42,257 nucleotides of DNA, from the NCBI GenBank assembly GCA_965657215.1, contig CBFHNR010000022.1, positions 1 through 42,257 on the forward strand, in the 5' to 3' direction. The notes below the pieces were generated by a model. That model saw only the letters and a program-made list of their open reading frames with translations, had not been told where the DNA came from and did no database searches. This DNA comes from JAHEJA01 sp965657215. GTDB lineage: Bacteria > Pseudomonadota > Alphaproteobacteria > Rhodobacterales > Rhodobacteraceae. Both the position numbers and the translations under genes were made by a program. Below, piece after piece: positions 8,181 through 16,480 of this stretch (position 1 is the stretch's first letter; every line of letters begins with the position of its first letter).

Positions 8181-10514
8181 GTGCCTTCATTTTCGAATAC
8201 ACTAGAACAAGCAATCCATGCATCCCTCGCGCTTGCCAATTCGCGATCGCACGAGTTTGCAACGCTCGAACATCTGTTGTTGTCTCTTTTGGATGAACCC
8301 GATGCGCTTCAGGTTTTACATGCCTGTGACGTAAACGTGGACGAGCTTCGCGAAACACTTGTTGAATTCATCGAAGACGACTTGGCGTCCTTGACGTTGG
8401 AAACCAAAGACACCGAAGCTGTGCCAACAGCTGCGTTTCAACGGGTAATTTCGCGCGCGGCGATCCACGTTCAATCCTCTGGTCGCAACGAAGTGACCGG
8501 CGCGAATGTTTTGGTTGCCATTTTCGCAGAACGCGAAAGCAATGCGGCCTATTTCCTCCAAGATCAGGACATGACGCGCTATGATGCCGTCAATTATATT
8601 TCCCATGGCGTTGCCAAAAACCCAGCCTACGGCGAAAATCGCCCGTTGACAGGGGCCGACGATGACGGACAAGACGGCGCGTTTGACGGATCAAAACCAG
8701 ATCAACAAGAAAAGAAGGAAAGCGCGCTCGCTAAATATTGCGTGGACCTAAACGCCAAAGCGCACGAAGGCGATATTGATCCGCTGATCGGCCGCTCCAG
8801 CGAAGTGGAACGCTGTGTTCAAGTGCTCTGCCGTCGCCGCAAAAATAACCCACTCTTGGTTGGCGACCCAGGTGTTGGCAAAACTGCAATCGCCGAAGGA
8901 CTGGCGCGCAAAGTTGTCTCAGGCGATATCCCAGAGGTTCTGGAAAACACTACTATCTATTCATTGGATATGGGCGCTCTTTTGGCGGGCACACGGTATC
9001 GCGGCGATTTTGAAGAACGCCTCAAGGCTGTCGTGACCGAGCTTGAAGATCATCCAGACGCAGTTTTGTTCATCGACGAAATTCACACTGTGATTGGTGC
9101 GGGTGCGACATCAGGCGGCGCAATGGACGCGTCCAATTTGTTGAAACCCGCTCTGCAAGGTGGCAAACTTCGCACAATGGGCTCCACAACCTACAAAGAA
9201 TTCCGTCAACACTTTGAAAAGGACCGCGCCCTTAGCCGTCGTTTCCAGAAAATTGACGTCAATGAGCCAAGTGTCGAAGATACGATTAAGATCCTCAAAG
9301 GGATCAAAACCTATTTTGAGGACCATCACGGGATCAAATATACGGCCGACGCGATTAAAACCGCCGTAGAATTAGCCGCGCGCTATATTACTGATCGCAA
9401 ATTGCCTGACAAAGCGATTGATGTGATCGACGAAGCAGGTGCCGCACAGCATCTCTTGGCCGAAAGCAAGCGGCGCAAAACAATTGGCGTCAAGGAAATC
9501 GAAGCTGTTGTTGCCAAAATTGCGCGCATTCCGCCAAAGAACGTGACCAAAGACGATGCTGTCGTTCTCAAAGACCTAGAGAAAAGCCTCAAGCGTGTGG
9601 TCTTTGGTCAAGATTCGGCAATCGAGGCACTGTCGTCTGCGATCAAATTGGCCCGCGCTGGACTTCGTGAACCCGAAAAACCCATTGGCAGCTATCTCTT
9701 TGCTGGCCCAACTGGTGTCGGTAAAACCGAAGTTGCCAAACAGCTAGCGGATACGCTTGGCGTTGAATTGCTTCGCTTTGATATGTCTGAATACATGGAA
9801 AAGCATGCGGTTTCGCGTTTGATTGGCGCACCTCCCGGCTATGTCGGATTTGATCAAGGTGGTCAATTGACCGACGGTATCGATCAGCATCCTCATTGTG
9901 TTCTATTGTTGGATGAAATCGAAAAAGCACACCCAGATGTCTACAATATCTTGTTGCAAGTCATGGACCACGGAACATTAACGGATCACAACGGGCGCTC
10001 CGTTGATTTCCGCAACGTGATCTTGATCATGACGTCTAACGCTGGGGCCGCTGAACAAGCTAAATCCGCTATTGGATTTGGTCGTGACCGCCGCGAAGGT
10101 GAAGATACCGCCGCAATTGAACGGACATTTACGCCTGAATTCCGCAACCGTTTGGATGCGGTGGTGAGCTTTGGTGCCCTTCCAAAAGAAGTCATTATGC
10201 AGGTCGTAGAGAAATTCGTCCTTCAACTCGAAGCGCAACTCATGGATCGGCATGTGTCGATTGAGATCACCAGCGCCGCAACAGCGTGGCTCGCGGACAA
10301 AGGATATGATGACAAAATGGGGGCACGACCACTGTCCCGCGTCATCCAAGAACACATCAAGAAGCCATTGGCCGAAGAATTGCTATTCGGAAAACTCGCC
10401 AAAGGTGGCTTGGTCAAAGTTGGAGTCAAAGATGGCAAATTGCACCTAGACCTCAAGGGGCCAGACAATCCACGTCTGTCTAAGGACAAGACGCCATTGT
10501 TGACCGCGGATTGA
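8181..10514 (+). CDS. clpA: ATP-dependent Clp protease ATP-binding subunit ClpA
   Basis: The 777-residue AAA+ unfoldase feeds substrates to ClpP. The N-domain (residues 1-145, starting PSFSNTLEQAIHASLALA) binds the adaptor ClpS. The first AAA module has Walker A GDPGVGKT near residue 228 and Walker B VLFIDEIHT. The second has GPTGVGKTE near residue 509 and CVLLLDEIEKAHPDV. The ClpP-docking loop is visible as the IGF tripeptide in KSAIGFGRD. Start is GTG at 8181 behind AAAGGAG. The partner clpS is not adjacent (29509-29847), which is typical of the Rhodobacteraceae but unlike E. coli. A heat-shock-like promoter precedes the gene. Confidence 0.97.
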   Translation: MPSFSNTLEQAIHASLALANSRSHEFATLEHLLLSLLDEPDALQVLHACDVNVDELRETLVEFIEDDLASLTLETKDTEAVPTAAFQRVISRAAIHVQSSGRNEVTGANVLVAIFAERESNAAYFLQDQDMTRYDAVNYISHGVAKNPAYGENRPLTGADDDGQDGAFDGSKPDQQEKKESALAKYCVDLNAKAHEGDIDPLIGRSSEVERCVQVLCRRRKNNPLLVGDPGVGKTAIAEGLARKVVSGDIPEVLENTTIYSLDMGALLAGTRYRGDFEERLKAVVTELEDHPDAVLFIDEIHTVIGAGATSGGAMDASNLLKPALQGGKLRTMGSTTYKEFRQHFEKDRALSRRFQKIDVNEPSVEDTIKILKGIKTYFEDHHGIKYTADAIKTAVELAARYITDRKLPDKAIDVIDEAGAAQHLLAESKRRKTIGVKEIEAVVAKIARIPPKNVTKDDAVVLKDLEKSLKRVVFGQDSAIEALSSAIKLARAGLREPEKPIGSYLFAGPTGVGKTEVAKQLADTLGVELLRFDMSEYMEKHAVSRLIGAPPGYVGFDQGGQLTDGIDQHPHCVLLLDEIEKAHPDVYNILLQVMDHGTLTDHNGRSVDFRNVILIMTSNAGAAEQAKSAIGFGRDRREGEDTAAIERTFTPEFRNRLDAVVSFGALPKEVIMQVVEKFVLQLEAQLMDRHVSIEITSAATAWLADKGYDDKMGARPLSRVIQEHIKKPLAEELLFGKLAKGGLVKVGVKDGKLHLDLKGPDNPRLSKDKTPLLTAD

Positions 10515-11485
10515 CAAAAGCATCCACATATCTGGCACTGGGCGCCCTCATCGCGCCCAGTTTGCTATTTGCCAATGATCTCTCGCTTTCAATTCCCATT
10601 GACTGTGAACTCGGCAAATCCTGTTACATCCAACAATACGTCGATCATGATCCCTCTTCAAAGTGGTCTGATTATCGGTGCTCGTCCCTGAGCTATGACA
10701 CACACAAGGGCACAGATTTTGCCCTGCCCACCTTGTCGGACATCAACAAAGGCGTTGCAGTTTTGGCCGCTGCTGATGGTATCGTTGCCGCCTTTCGCGA
10801 TAATGTTGAGGACAAACTCTATAGACCGGAAAATGCGGCTGAGGTCGCTGGCAAAGAATGCGGAAACGGCGTTGTCATAAACCATGACGGCGGATGGCAA
10901 ACGCAATATTGCCACCTGAAAAAGGGCTCGGTCTCTGTCGTGAAAGGGCAACAAGTCAAAACAGGCGACATGCTCGGTCATGTTGGGCTCAGCGGCAAAA
11001 CGCAATTTCCGCATGTGCATTTATCGGTCAGAAAAAACCAAATGGTGATCGACCCCTTTAGCCCCAAGGGTCGGCTTTCCTGTAATCCCGATCCAACGGA
11101 GTCGTTGTGGGTAGACGAATTGGACTATGTGGCTGGTGGGCTTCTGAACGTCGGGTTTTATGACGCGGTCCCAAGCTTTGAAGACATCAAAGCAGGCACC
11201 ATTAACGAGGATCATCTAACCACTTCCTCGGACGCTTTGGTCCTTTATGCCCATAGCTTTGGAACCCAAACGGACGATATCATTCGCTTTACAATCGAAG
11301 GACCGCGCGGCCTGATCCATGAGCAAGAAACCACAATGACCAAGAACCAAGCCATGGCAATGTGGGCCTCTGGTCGAAAATCAAAGCGGCGCTATTGGAA
11401 CGCTGGTGACTATCTCGGCATCGTCGAATTGGTGCGGGGTGGACGCGTCATCGATCAGTCTGAGACTAGGATAACCTTGGAATAA
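10511..11485 (+). CDS. M23 family metallopeptidase (LytM-type, periplasmic)
   Basis: The 324-residue product begins with a signal peptide (residues 1-21, cleavage likely after LLFA). It carries an M23 zinc-peptidase domain: H65 and D69 in THKGTDF, H135 in QYCHL, and H168/H170 in PHVHLSV. These correspond to the LytM metal and catalytic histidines, so it should be an active peptidoglycan endopeptidase. The domain has an insertion between the first ligands and VVINHDGGW containing two cysteines (RCSSL, KECGNG). A C-terminal domain of about 140 residues with beta-rich character follows; I do not recognise it. The start is TTG at 10511, overlapping the clpA stop (TTGA), so translation probably depends on coupling to clpA. 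It abuts the convergent gene at 11486 with no spacer. Confidence 0.85.
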   Translation: MTKASTYLALGALIAPSLLFANDLSLSIPIDCELGKSCYIQQYVDHDPSSKWSDYRCSSLSYDTHKGTDFALPTLSDINKGVAVLAAADGIVAAFRDNVEDKLYRPENAAEVAGKECGNGVVINHDGGWQTQYCHLKKGSVSVVKGQQVKTGDMLGHVGLSGKTQFPHVHLSVRKNQMVIDPFSPKGRLSCNPDPTESLWVDELDYVAGGLLNVGFYDAVPSFEDIKAGTINEDHLTTSSDALVLYAHSFGTQTDDIIRFTIEGPRGLIHEQETTMTKNQAMAMWASGRKSKRRYWNAGDYLGIVELVRGGRVIDQSETRITLE

Positions 11486-13642
11486 TCACCGTTCTGTCAG
11501 TTTCAGCTCAATACGTCGATTTTGCGCGCGGGCCTCATCCGTATCATCGAAATTGACAGGTTGATGTTCGCCAAACCCGTTCGCGGCCAACCGCGATGCG
11601 GGCATGCCCAATTCGGAAATCATGAATTTTACCACCGACAGCGCGCGCGCCTGTGACAATTCCCAGTTATCCTTGAACACCCCGAACCCCGACAGCGGCG
11701 TATCATCCGTATGCCCATCCACGCGAATGACCCAATCAATGCCGTCGGGGATGTCATTCATAACAGTCTGCAACAGGCTACCGACTTTTGTGATCTCTTG
11801 CTCCCCTTCAAAGGAAAGCGTCGCACCACCGGGAGGAAACAAAACCTCGGATGAAAACACAAAGCGGTCACCAACAACTTTGACCCCTTCTTTGCCGCTC
11901 AGCACTTCGCGCAAGCGACCAAAGAATTCGGATTTGTATTTAGCCAAGTCCTCAGCCGTCGAGGCCAATCGATCACGTTCCGCCTCAAGCCTGAGCCGTT
12001 CAGCTTCTTCTAACTCTCGGCGTTTCTTTTGCTCTGATGCGGCGCGTGCTAAGGCAGCGTTCAAGCGGTTACCCAAGTTTTGCAACTGGGCCTTTGAAGC
12101 GGCATCCGCCTCCTCAGAGCTTTCAAGGATTGACTGCAATTCACCTAGCTGTTTGCGCAGCTCTGTGACTTGCTGGTTCAACAGGGCTGTTTCCCGTTCC
12201 GCCTCAAGCAATTCTGAGCTGGTTTTGTCAGCTAGCTCTGATTTTTCAGCCAAGGCATCTTGAGCCTCTTGCAATAGCAATTGACGCTCTATAGATTCAT
12301 TGAGCCGCACATCCGCCAACTGCTCGGCTGCAAGTTTTGCGGCCAAGGCTTGTTCCAATTGATTTTGCACATCCTCGACAGAATTCTCCGCAGATAACCG
12401 CGCTGCCAACGCCGTGGCCAATTGCAGCTCAAGGCTTTGCGCGCCTTCTTGAACCTTGGCCAATTCAGCAAGCTGATCTTTCAACGTCGCCGTTTGCTCT
12501 TCGGCATTGGTCTGCGCAGTGCGGGCCGCTTGTAAATCGATCAAGGCTTGCGCCATTTCGGATTGCAAGTTCGACAATTGGGTTTCGCGCGCACGGGCCT
12601 GAGTGCCCGCTGCATCGGCTTGGTCGCGCAAGGCATTAAATTCTGTTTCCAAATTTTGGATCTTGGCCATGGCTGCCGCTAGCGCGATATTTGCCTCCGA
12701 TAGTTCCGTTTGCACGCTATCGCGTTGCTCTGAAACTGAATTCAGCTCTGCTTGTTGATCCGCTACACTTAATTGGCTGGCCTCTAATGCCAAGAGGGTT
12801 TGCGTTAGGCTGTCATCCAACTTCTGTTGAGCAGCCTCGGCCGCAGCTAACAAGGTCAATGTGTCCTCTGCTTGCTGACGCTGTTCCTCAAGCGCAAGCG
12901 TCATTGCCGTCAACTCGGCATCCGCATTTTCCAAACGCTTTCGCAATTCCTCTGCGGCGGCGGCCTCGACCAGTCGCGCGGCTTCAGCTTGGCTAAAGGC
13001 TTCTGTTTGCTCGGCTAAATTGGCTTCCGCATCTGACTTCGCTTTTTCTAGACTTGCGACCAAGGCTTCAAAGGCATCTTTTTCTGCCGCATCGCGCCGT
13101 GCTTGTTCGGCGGCGGCATCGATTTCAGAACGCGCAGACGCCAGTGCCAATGACAGGGACTCTTGTTCGCTAAGCAGGTTTTGCTTTTCGGTTTCAAGCT
13201 GGGAAATGACGGTTTGAGATTGCGCTTGCGCCGCCAACAGCCCTGCAACTTGGGCCTCAAACGACGTGATCTGATCGCGGGCTTGGGCCAATTCTGTTTG
13301 CTGAGCATCCCGCTCTGCGGTCAAGCTAGCGATTAAGGCGCTCTGCGCGCTCAACTCATTTTGACGCTCGTCCAAAGTGGCGCTGAGAACGCCCAAATCG
13401 CTTTCGAGCGTTTGAACGCGATCACGTTCCAACCCAAGAGCCGCCGCGATTTCAGCAATTTCCATGTTCAACGTATTGAGCTCAGTCTCTTGGCCCATGA
13501 TTGTTTCGCGCAAGACAAATTGTATCACCATGAAGATCGTCAAAACAAACATCAACACCAGCAAGAGACCTGTCATGGCATCGACAAATCCGGGCCATAT
13601 GGAGGCTTGAAAGCGTTGACCAGTGCGACGCGACAGAGACAT
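11486..13642 (-). CDS. MotB/OmpA-type peptidoglycan-binding protein with very long coiled coil
   Basis: The 718-residue protein has three parts. Residues 17-45 form one membrane segment that starts PGFVDAMTGLLLVLMF; Asp21 sits at its cytoplasmic edge, as does the proton-carrying Asp of MotB, TolR and ExbD. Residues about 46-575 are almost uninterrupted Ala/Glu/Gln/Leu-rich heptads, predicted coiled coil in the periplasm. Residues about 583-718 are an OmpA/MotB peptidoglycan-binding domain with VDGHTDDTPL, NWELSQARA and ANGFGEHQPV motifs and the final NRRIELKL. The gene starts two bases after the channel gene at 13645, so the two form a stator-like pair. Motor function is inference. Usual database names would be OmpA family or peptidoglycan-binding protein. 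Confidence 0.85.
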   Translation of the reverse strand: MSLSRRTGQRFQASIWPGFVDAMTGLLLVLMFVLTIFMVIQFVLRETIMGQETELNTLNMEIAEIAAALGLERDRVQTLESDLGVLSATLDERQNELSAQSALIASLTAERDAQQTELAQARDQITSFEAQVAGLLAAQAQSQTVISQLETEKQNLLSEQESLSLALASARSEIDAAAEQARRDAAEKDAFEALVASLEKAKSDAEANLAEQTEAFSQAEAARLVEAAAAEELRKRLENADAELTAMTLALEEQRQQAEDTLTLLAAAEAAQQKLDDSLTQTLLALEASQLSVADQQAELNSVSEQRDSVQTELSEANIALAAAMAKIQNLETEFNALRDQADAAGTQARARETQLSNLQSEMAQALIDLQAARTAQTNAEEQTATLKDQLAELAKVQEGAQSLELQLATALAARLSAENSVEDVQNQLEQALAAKLAAEQLADVRLNESIERQLLLQEAQDALAEKSELADKTSSELLEAERETALLNQQVTELRKQLGELQSILESSEEADAASKAQLQNLGNRLNAALARAASEQKKRRELEEAERLRLEAERDRLASTAEDLAKYKSEFFGRLREVLSGKEGVKVVGDRFVFSSEVLFPPGGATLSFEGEQEITKVGSLLQTVMNDIPDGIDWVIRVDGHTDDTPLSGFGVFKDNWELSQARALSVVKFMISELGMPASRLAANGFGEHQPVNFDDTDEARAQNRRIELKLTER

Positions 13643-13644
13643 GG

Positions 13645-14829
13645 TTATCTCCCAGAGTCTTTGTCGAAATCTTCGGTCGCGCGAAGAATGCTATTGGTGA
13701 GAGCGGTAATATCTGATCGAATGGCGACAATGCTTTCTTGGCGGCCTGCGGCGATTTCTTCGGACAGACGCAGAAGTTGAACATCGAGGGAGCGCAACCG
13801 CATGCGCGCCTCCGCATCGCTTTCGCTTGCATGTTCCATTTTTTCGAGAACCGTGATCAATTTCGCCTGACCATCCGCCACGCGTGACAAAGCATCATTT
13901 GACGTCGCACTTGCTTCCATGCGTTGCGTGAGGCGCTCCATGCTATCGGCCAATTGCGCGAGCTTCCCATCAACTTGGGTGCGACCCACTTCGGCCTGAG
14001 CAAAGAGAACTTTCATCTGTTCCATCTGTTCAACCATGTGATCAAGAACAGCCGCAACAACAGAGGTCTCCCCTTCGCTGTCAGATCCTGCAAAGCTAAT
14101 GCGGGTGTTTGACGACAACCACTCTTCGAGTTCACGATAAAACCGATTTTGACCATGCCCGGCAAAGAGCTCCAGCAAACCCACCACCAAGGATCCCGCC
14201 AACCCCAAGAGAGACGACGAAAAGGCGATGCCCATGCCTTCGAGTTGGCTTTCTAGGCCGCCCATAAGCCTGTTAAAGACTTCGAACCCGCTTTCCCCAT
14301 CTTGTGGTGCGAGCGAGCGAATAGTTTCAACGAGGGCTGGAACAGTGGTCGCCAAGCCATAAAAGGTGCCCAAGAGGCCAAGAAAAATTAATAGACTTAC
14401 AATATAGCGCGTAATTTCGCGAGCTTCTTCGATCCGCGTCCCAACAGAATCCAAAATAGATCGCGTGGAAGAGGCGGAAAGCTGCATAGAGCTGGACCGA
14501 GATCCGAGCAAATTTGCCAATGGCGCCAACAAAAGAGGTGCCTTTTTTTCACTATGCGCCCCGTTTTGCGCAAAATTTTCGATCCAGCGCGTGGAAAAAA
14601 CCAACTGACCCACTTGGACGAAACAGCTAATCACACCGACGGCAAACACTGAGACGATCAATCCGTTCAGCCACAGGTTAGACGTCAAAATAGGAAGCAG
14701 CTGACCCATAACCAAGAAAGCGCCAAATCCAACCAATCCGACCACGATCAACATTAACAAAATTTGTCGCACAGGTTGGCTGAAATGTGTGACCTGTAAT
14801 CGAGTTGTATCCATGGTCCTGCACCCCAT
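13645..14829 (-). CDS. MotA/TolQ/ExbB-like proton channel protein with cytoplasmic helical tail
   Basis: The 394-residue membrane protein has four predicted transmembrane segments (about 22-42, 54-78, 141-166 and 199-224). The third holds LGLLGTFYGLATTV and the fourth GIAFSSSLLGLAGSLVVGL, the two pore-helix signatures of the MotA/TolQ/ExbB family. A large cytoplasmic loop lies between segments 2 and 3. Residues 255-394 form a long charged helical tail (MVEQMEQMKVLFAQ, LADSMERLTQRMEA), much longer than in ExbB or TolQ. It is followed two bases later by the OmpA-domain partner with a TM aspartate, so they probably form one ion-driven complex. An internal ATG at 14814 (MDTTRLQ) is an alternative start. 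The function is not known from sequence. Confidence 0.85.
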   Translation of the reverse strand: MGCRTMDTTRLQVTHFSQPVRQILLMLIVVGLVGFGAFLVMGQLLPILTSNLWLNGLIVSVFAVGVISCFVQVGQLVFSTRWIENFAQNGAHSEKKAPLLLAPLANLLGSRSSSMQLSASSTRSILDSVGTRIEEAREITRYIVSLLIFLGLLGTFYGLATTVPALVETIRSLAPQDGESGFEVFNRLMGGLESQLEGMGIAFSSSLLGLAGSLVVGLLELFAGHGQNRFYRELEEWLSSNTRISFAGSDSEGETSVVAAVLDHMVEQMEQMKVLFAQAEVGRTQVDGKLAQLADSMERLTQRMEASATSNDALSRVADGQAKLITVLEKMEHASESDAEARMRLRSLDVQLLRLSEEIAAGRQESIVAIRSDITALTNSILRATEDFDKDSGR

Positions 14830-14865
14830 TGGTTCTTTTAGTTGAGTTATAGTAGTCTCACATTA

Positions 14866-15408
14866 TCACTGAGCCAAGTCATTATCTAGCAAGGCCTTCA
14901 CTTGGTCTGATAACCATTGCAGATCGGTATCCGTTATCCCCAAATGGTTCAAGTGATCGACCGTATTCCAAAGGTATTCGCTATTTGGCCCGCGACCCCC
15001 AACAGCATGGGCGATGATCTCGGCCTGCTCGCTCAGAGGAAGGTCGCCGCAATATTGATCGTGATCTTCGTCAATCACATAAACAAGGGCGGGGATTTCA
15101 CCGTCTTCGGTCGTTAGCGTGACTGTTTTTTCGACGTAAGCAGAGGAGATCAGTTCACGTTCCCGCAAATACGCCAATGTTTGGTCTTGATGCCCATCCC
15201 GCACTCGAAACGCCAACCCGTCACAATGAGCTTCGGCTTGTTCATCTAGGGCCAAGACCAAACCCGGGTCTTCAACAGTTCCGCGGTGATGAATTGACCG
15301 CATACAAAAACTGCGGCGATATCCGTTCAATCGTGCCAATCGTGTTTGATCATACTCAAAGCCTGGATTCCACAAAAGAGATCCATATCCAAACACCCAC
15401 ATATCCAT
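14866..15408 (-). CDS. Gamma-glutamylcyclotransferase, ChaC family
   Basis: ChaC enzymes cleave glutathione to 5-oxoproline and Cys-Gly in the cytoplasm. The 180-residue protein opens with MWVFGYGSLLWNPGF; GYGSLLW at residues 7-13 is the substrate-binding signature. RRSFCMRSIHHRGTVEDPGLVLAL is the conserved second block, and LAYLRERELIS carries the acidic residues expected of the catalytic region. I chose the ATG at 15408 because GAGGA lies eight bases upstream; an ATG at 15423 would add five residues. It lies 36 bases past the start of the MotA-like gene and may be transcribed with that pair, though no functional link is evident. Confidence 0.88.
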   Translation of the reverse strand: MDMWVFGYGSLLWNPGFEYDQTRLARLNGYRRSFCMRSIHHRGTVEDPGLVLALDEQAEAHCDGLAFRVRDGHQDQTLAYLRERELISSAYVEKTVTLTTEDGEIPALVYVIDEDHDQYCGDLPLSEQAEIIAHAVGGRGPNSEYLWNTVDHLNHLGITDTDLQWLSDQVKALLDNDLAQ

Positions 15409-15472
15409 CGCTCTGGTCCTCATGCTTTTGACCCTGTAAACACGATTTCAAACGAAATCAAAAGAGGCAGTG

Positions 15473-16198
15473 ATGCTACGTATTATTTTACCTATTTCTG
15501 CGGCTCTAATGCTGGGCTGGTTTGGATACTGGTTCTGGGGGGCCAAGGACAATAAAGCCGCTGTTGAGGCATATCTCCTCTCTCAGCCTCATTGGTCTGT
15601 GACCTACACCACGTCAGAGCAACGCGGTTTCCCAAATCGGTATGATGTCACGTTAACGGATGTTGTGATTGCCTCAAAAGATGGCAACGTGAGCCTGAAT
15701 TTTCCCAAGCTTCAAATCATGCGGTTGATGTACAAGACCAATCATTGGATCGTTGGCTTTCCCCAAACTCTCAGCATCACGGGCCCTTTTGGAACTGCAA
15801 CGGCATCCCATAGCAAAGCAATTGCCTCCGTTGTTCTTGACGATCAACGTGTAAAGCTGGCCGTCGAGATACGTGATTTTGAATTTTTACTAGGGCAAAG
15901 CTATACGTCCCCAAGCGTGATCCTTTCAGCAGCTTTCAATTCCACTGACCAAGTTTTGGGGGCTCGTATTCTCAATAAAAATGGGGAAGAGCTTCGCCTA
16001 ACCTCATCGGGTCCGACTGAACTCGATCACGATTTACCAAGACTGCCAATTCAAACTCCGATCAAAGGTCAAGCCGCTGTCTTCACAGACGGTGACCTCA
16101 TGCGCGACTATGCCTTTCCCAATCTGACCGTTCCATTAAGTCTGTCAGAGACGGACCGTGCCTGTCGAAGTACAGGCGAAATTTGGGGTGCTTGCTAG
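15473..16198 (+). CDS. DUF2125 domain protein
   Basis: The 241-residue protein starts with one hydrophobic segment (RIILPISAALMLGWFGYWFW), either a signal anchor or an uncleaved signal peptide. The rest is a beta-rich domain with the DUF2125 pattern SEQRGFPNRYDVTLTDVVI and a later VGFPQTLSITGPFG. DUF2125 proteins are widespread in alphaproteobacteria and have no known function; the repeating strands suggest an AsmA/LptC-like periplasmic scaffold, but this is only impression. The ATG at 15473 has GAGG five bases upstream; GTG at 15470 is the alternative. The C-terminus (RACRSTGEIWGAC) holds two cysteines that could form a disulfide. Divergent from the ChaC gene. Confidence 0.8.
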   Translation: MLRIILPISAALMLGWFGYWFWGAKDNKAAVEAYLLSQPHWSVTYTTSEQRGFPNRYDVTLTDVVIASKDGNVSLNFPKLQIMRLMYKTNHWIVGFPQTLSITGPFGTATASHSKAIASVVLDDQRVKLAVEIRDFEFLLGQSYTSPSVILSAAFNSTDQVLGARILNKNGEELRLTSSGPTELDHDLPRLPIQTPIKGQAAVFTDGDLMRDYAFPNLTVPLSLSETDRACRSTGEIWGAC

Positions 16199-16200
16199 AC

Positions 16201-16236
16201 CGAAAAACAAACAAGACGCCCTTTTGGGGCGCCTTG
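16201..16236 (-). terminator. Rho-independent terminator of the candidate sRNA
   Basis: On the minus strand a stem of about ten pairs with one mismatch (arms at 16236-16226 and 16221-16212, loop AAAA) is followed by TTTGTTTTT (16211-16203). The T tract is only on this strand, so it ends minus-strand transcription. It lies about 245 bases past the uvrC stop, suggesting it belongs to the sRNA between them, though it could also catch uvrC read-through. Confidence 0.75.
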
Positions 16237-16326
16237 TTGAAAAAGCTTTCGCTCATTCTGTTGGCTCTGTTGAGCAAAAAATGTTGCCGTAAGGAACAAA
16301 GCCAGAAACGTGAGTAGGTATTAATG
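16203..16326 (-). ncRNA. Candidate intergenic small RNA downstream of uvrC
   Basis: This stretch between uvrC and the DUF2125 gene has no convincing reading frame but has its own promoter (TTGACA-16-TATGCT) and terminator on the minus strand. The predicted transcript is about 124 nt. It folds into a 9-bp stem, GGCUUUGUU (16303-16295) with AACAGAGCC (16271-16263), enclosing a 23-nt loop, followed by the terminator hairpin. A longer transcript starting upstream could add a 7-bp stem (16329-16323 with 16257-16251) and an 8-bp pseudoknot (16343-16336 with 16291-16284). I do not recognise an Rfam family; it is too short for tmRNA and lacks RNase P motifs. A divergent 6S-like RNA is possible only for the longer form. 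Confidence 0.5.
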
Positions 16327-16331
16327 AGCCC

Positions 16332-16359
16332 AGCATACGGCAAGTTCCCACCGTGTCAA
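16332..16359 (-). promoter_or_regulatory. Sigma-70-like promoter of the candidate sRNA
   Basis: On the minus strand a perfect -35 TTGACA (16359-16354) is followed after 16 bases by TATGCT (16337-16332). The predicted start is near 16326. It lies 122 bases past the uvrC stop and reads into a gene-free stretch ending at a strong terminator. Confidence 0.55.
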
Positions 16360-16480
16360 AATACTAAAAAGTATCAGAATAGATTTTCCTATAACGGTGC
16401 TGTTTCAAACAAAAAATTACTCTAACAGGAAGAGGCATTTTTCACCCCCATACGAATGGACTATGGGAAATAGCTTATTC

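Noticed and set aside
11486..14829. Zorya phage-defence system (ZorAB)
   Set aside because: The architecture is similar, but no zorC, zorD or zorE gene is nearby, the ZorB-like protein is far too long, and the surroundings are core genes.
16201..16385. tmRNA or RNase P RNA
   Set aside because: The segment is far too short and lacks a tRNA-like end, a tag frame and the conserved RNase P core motifs.
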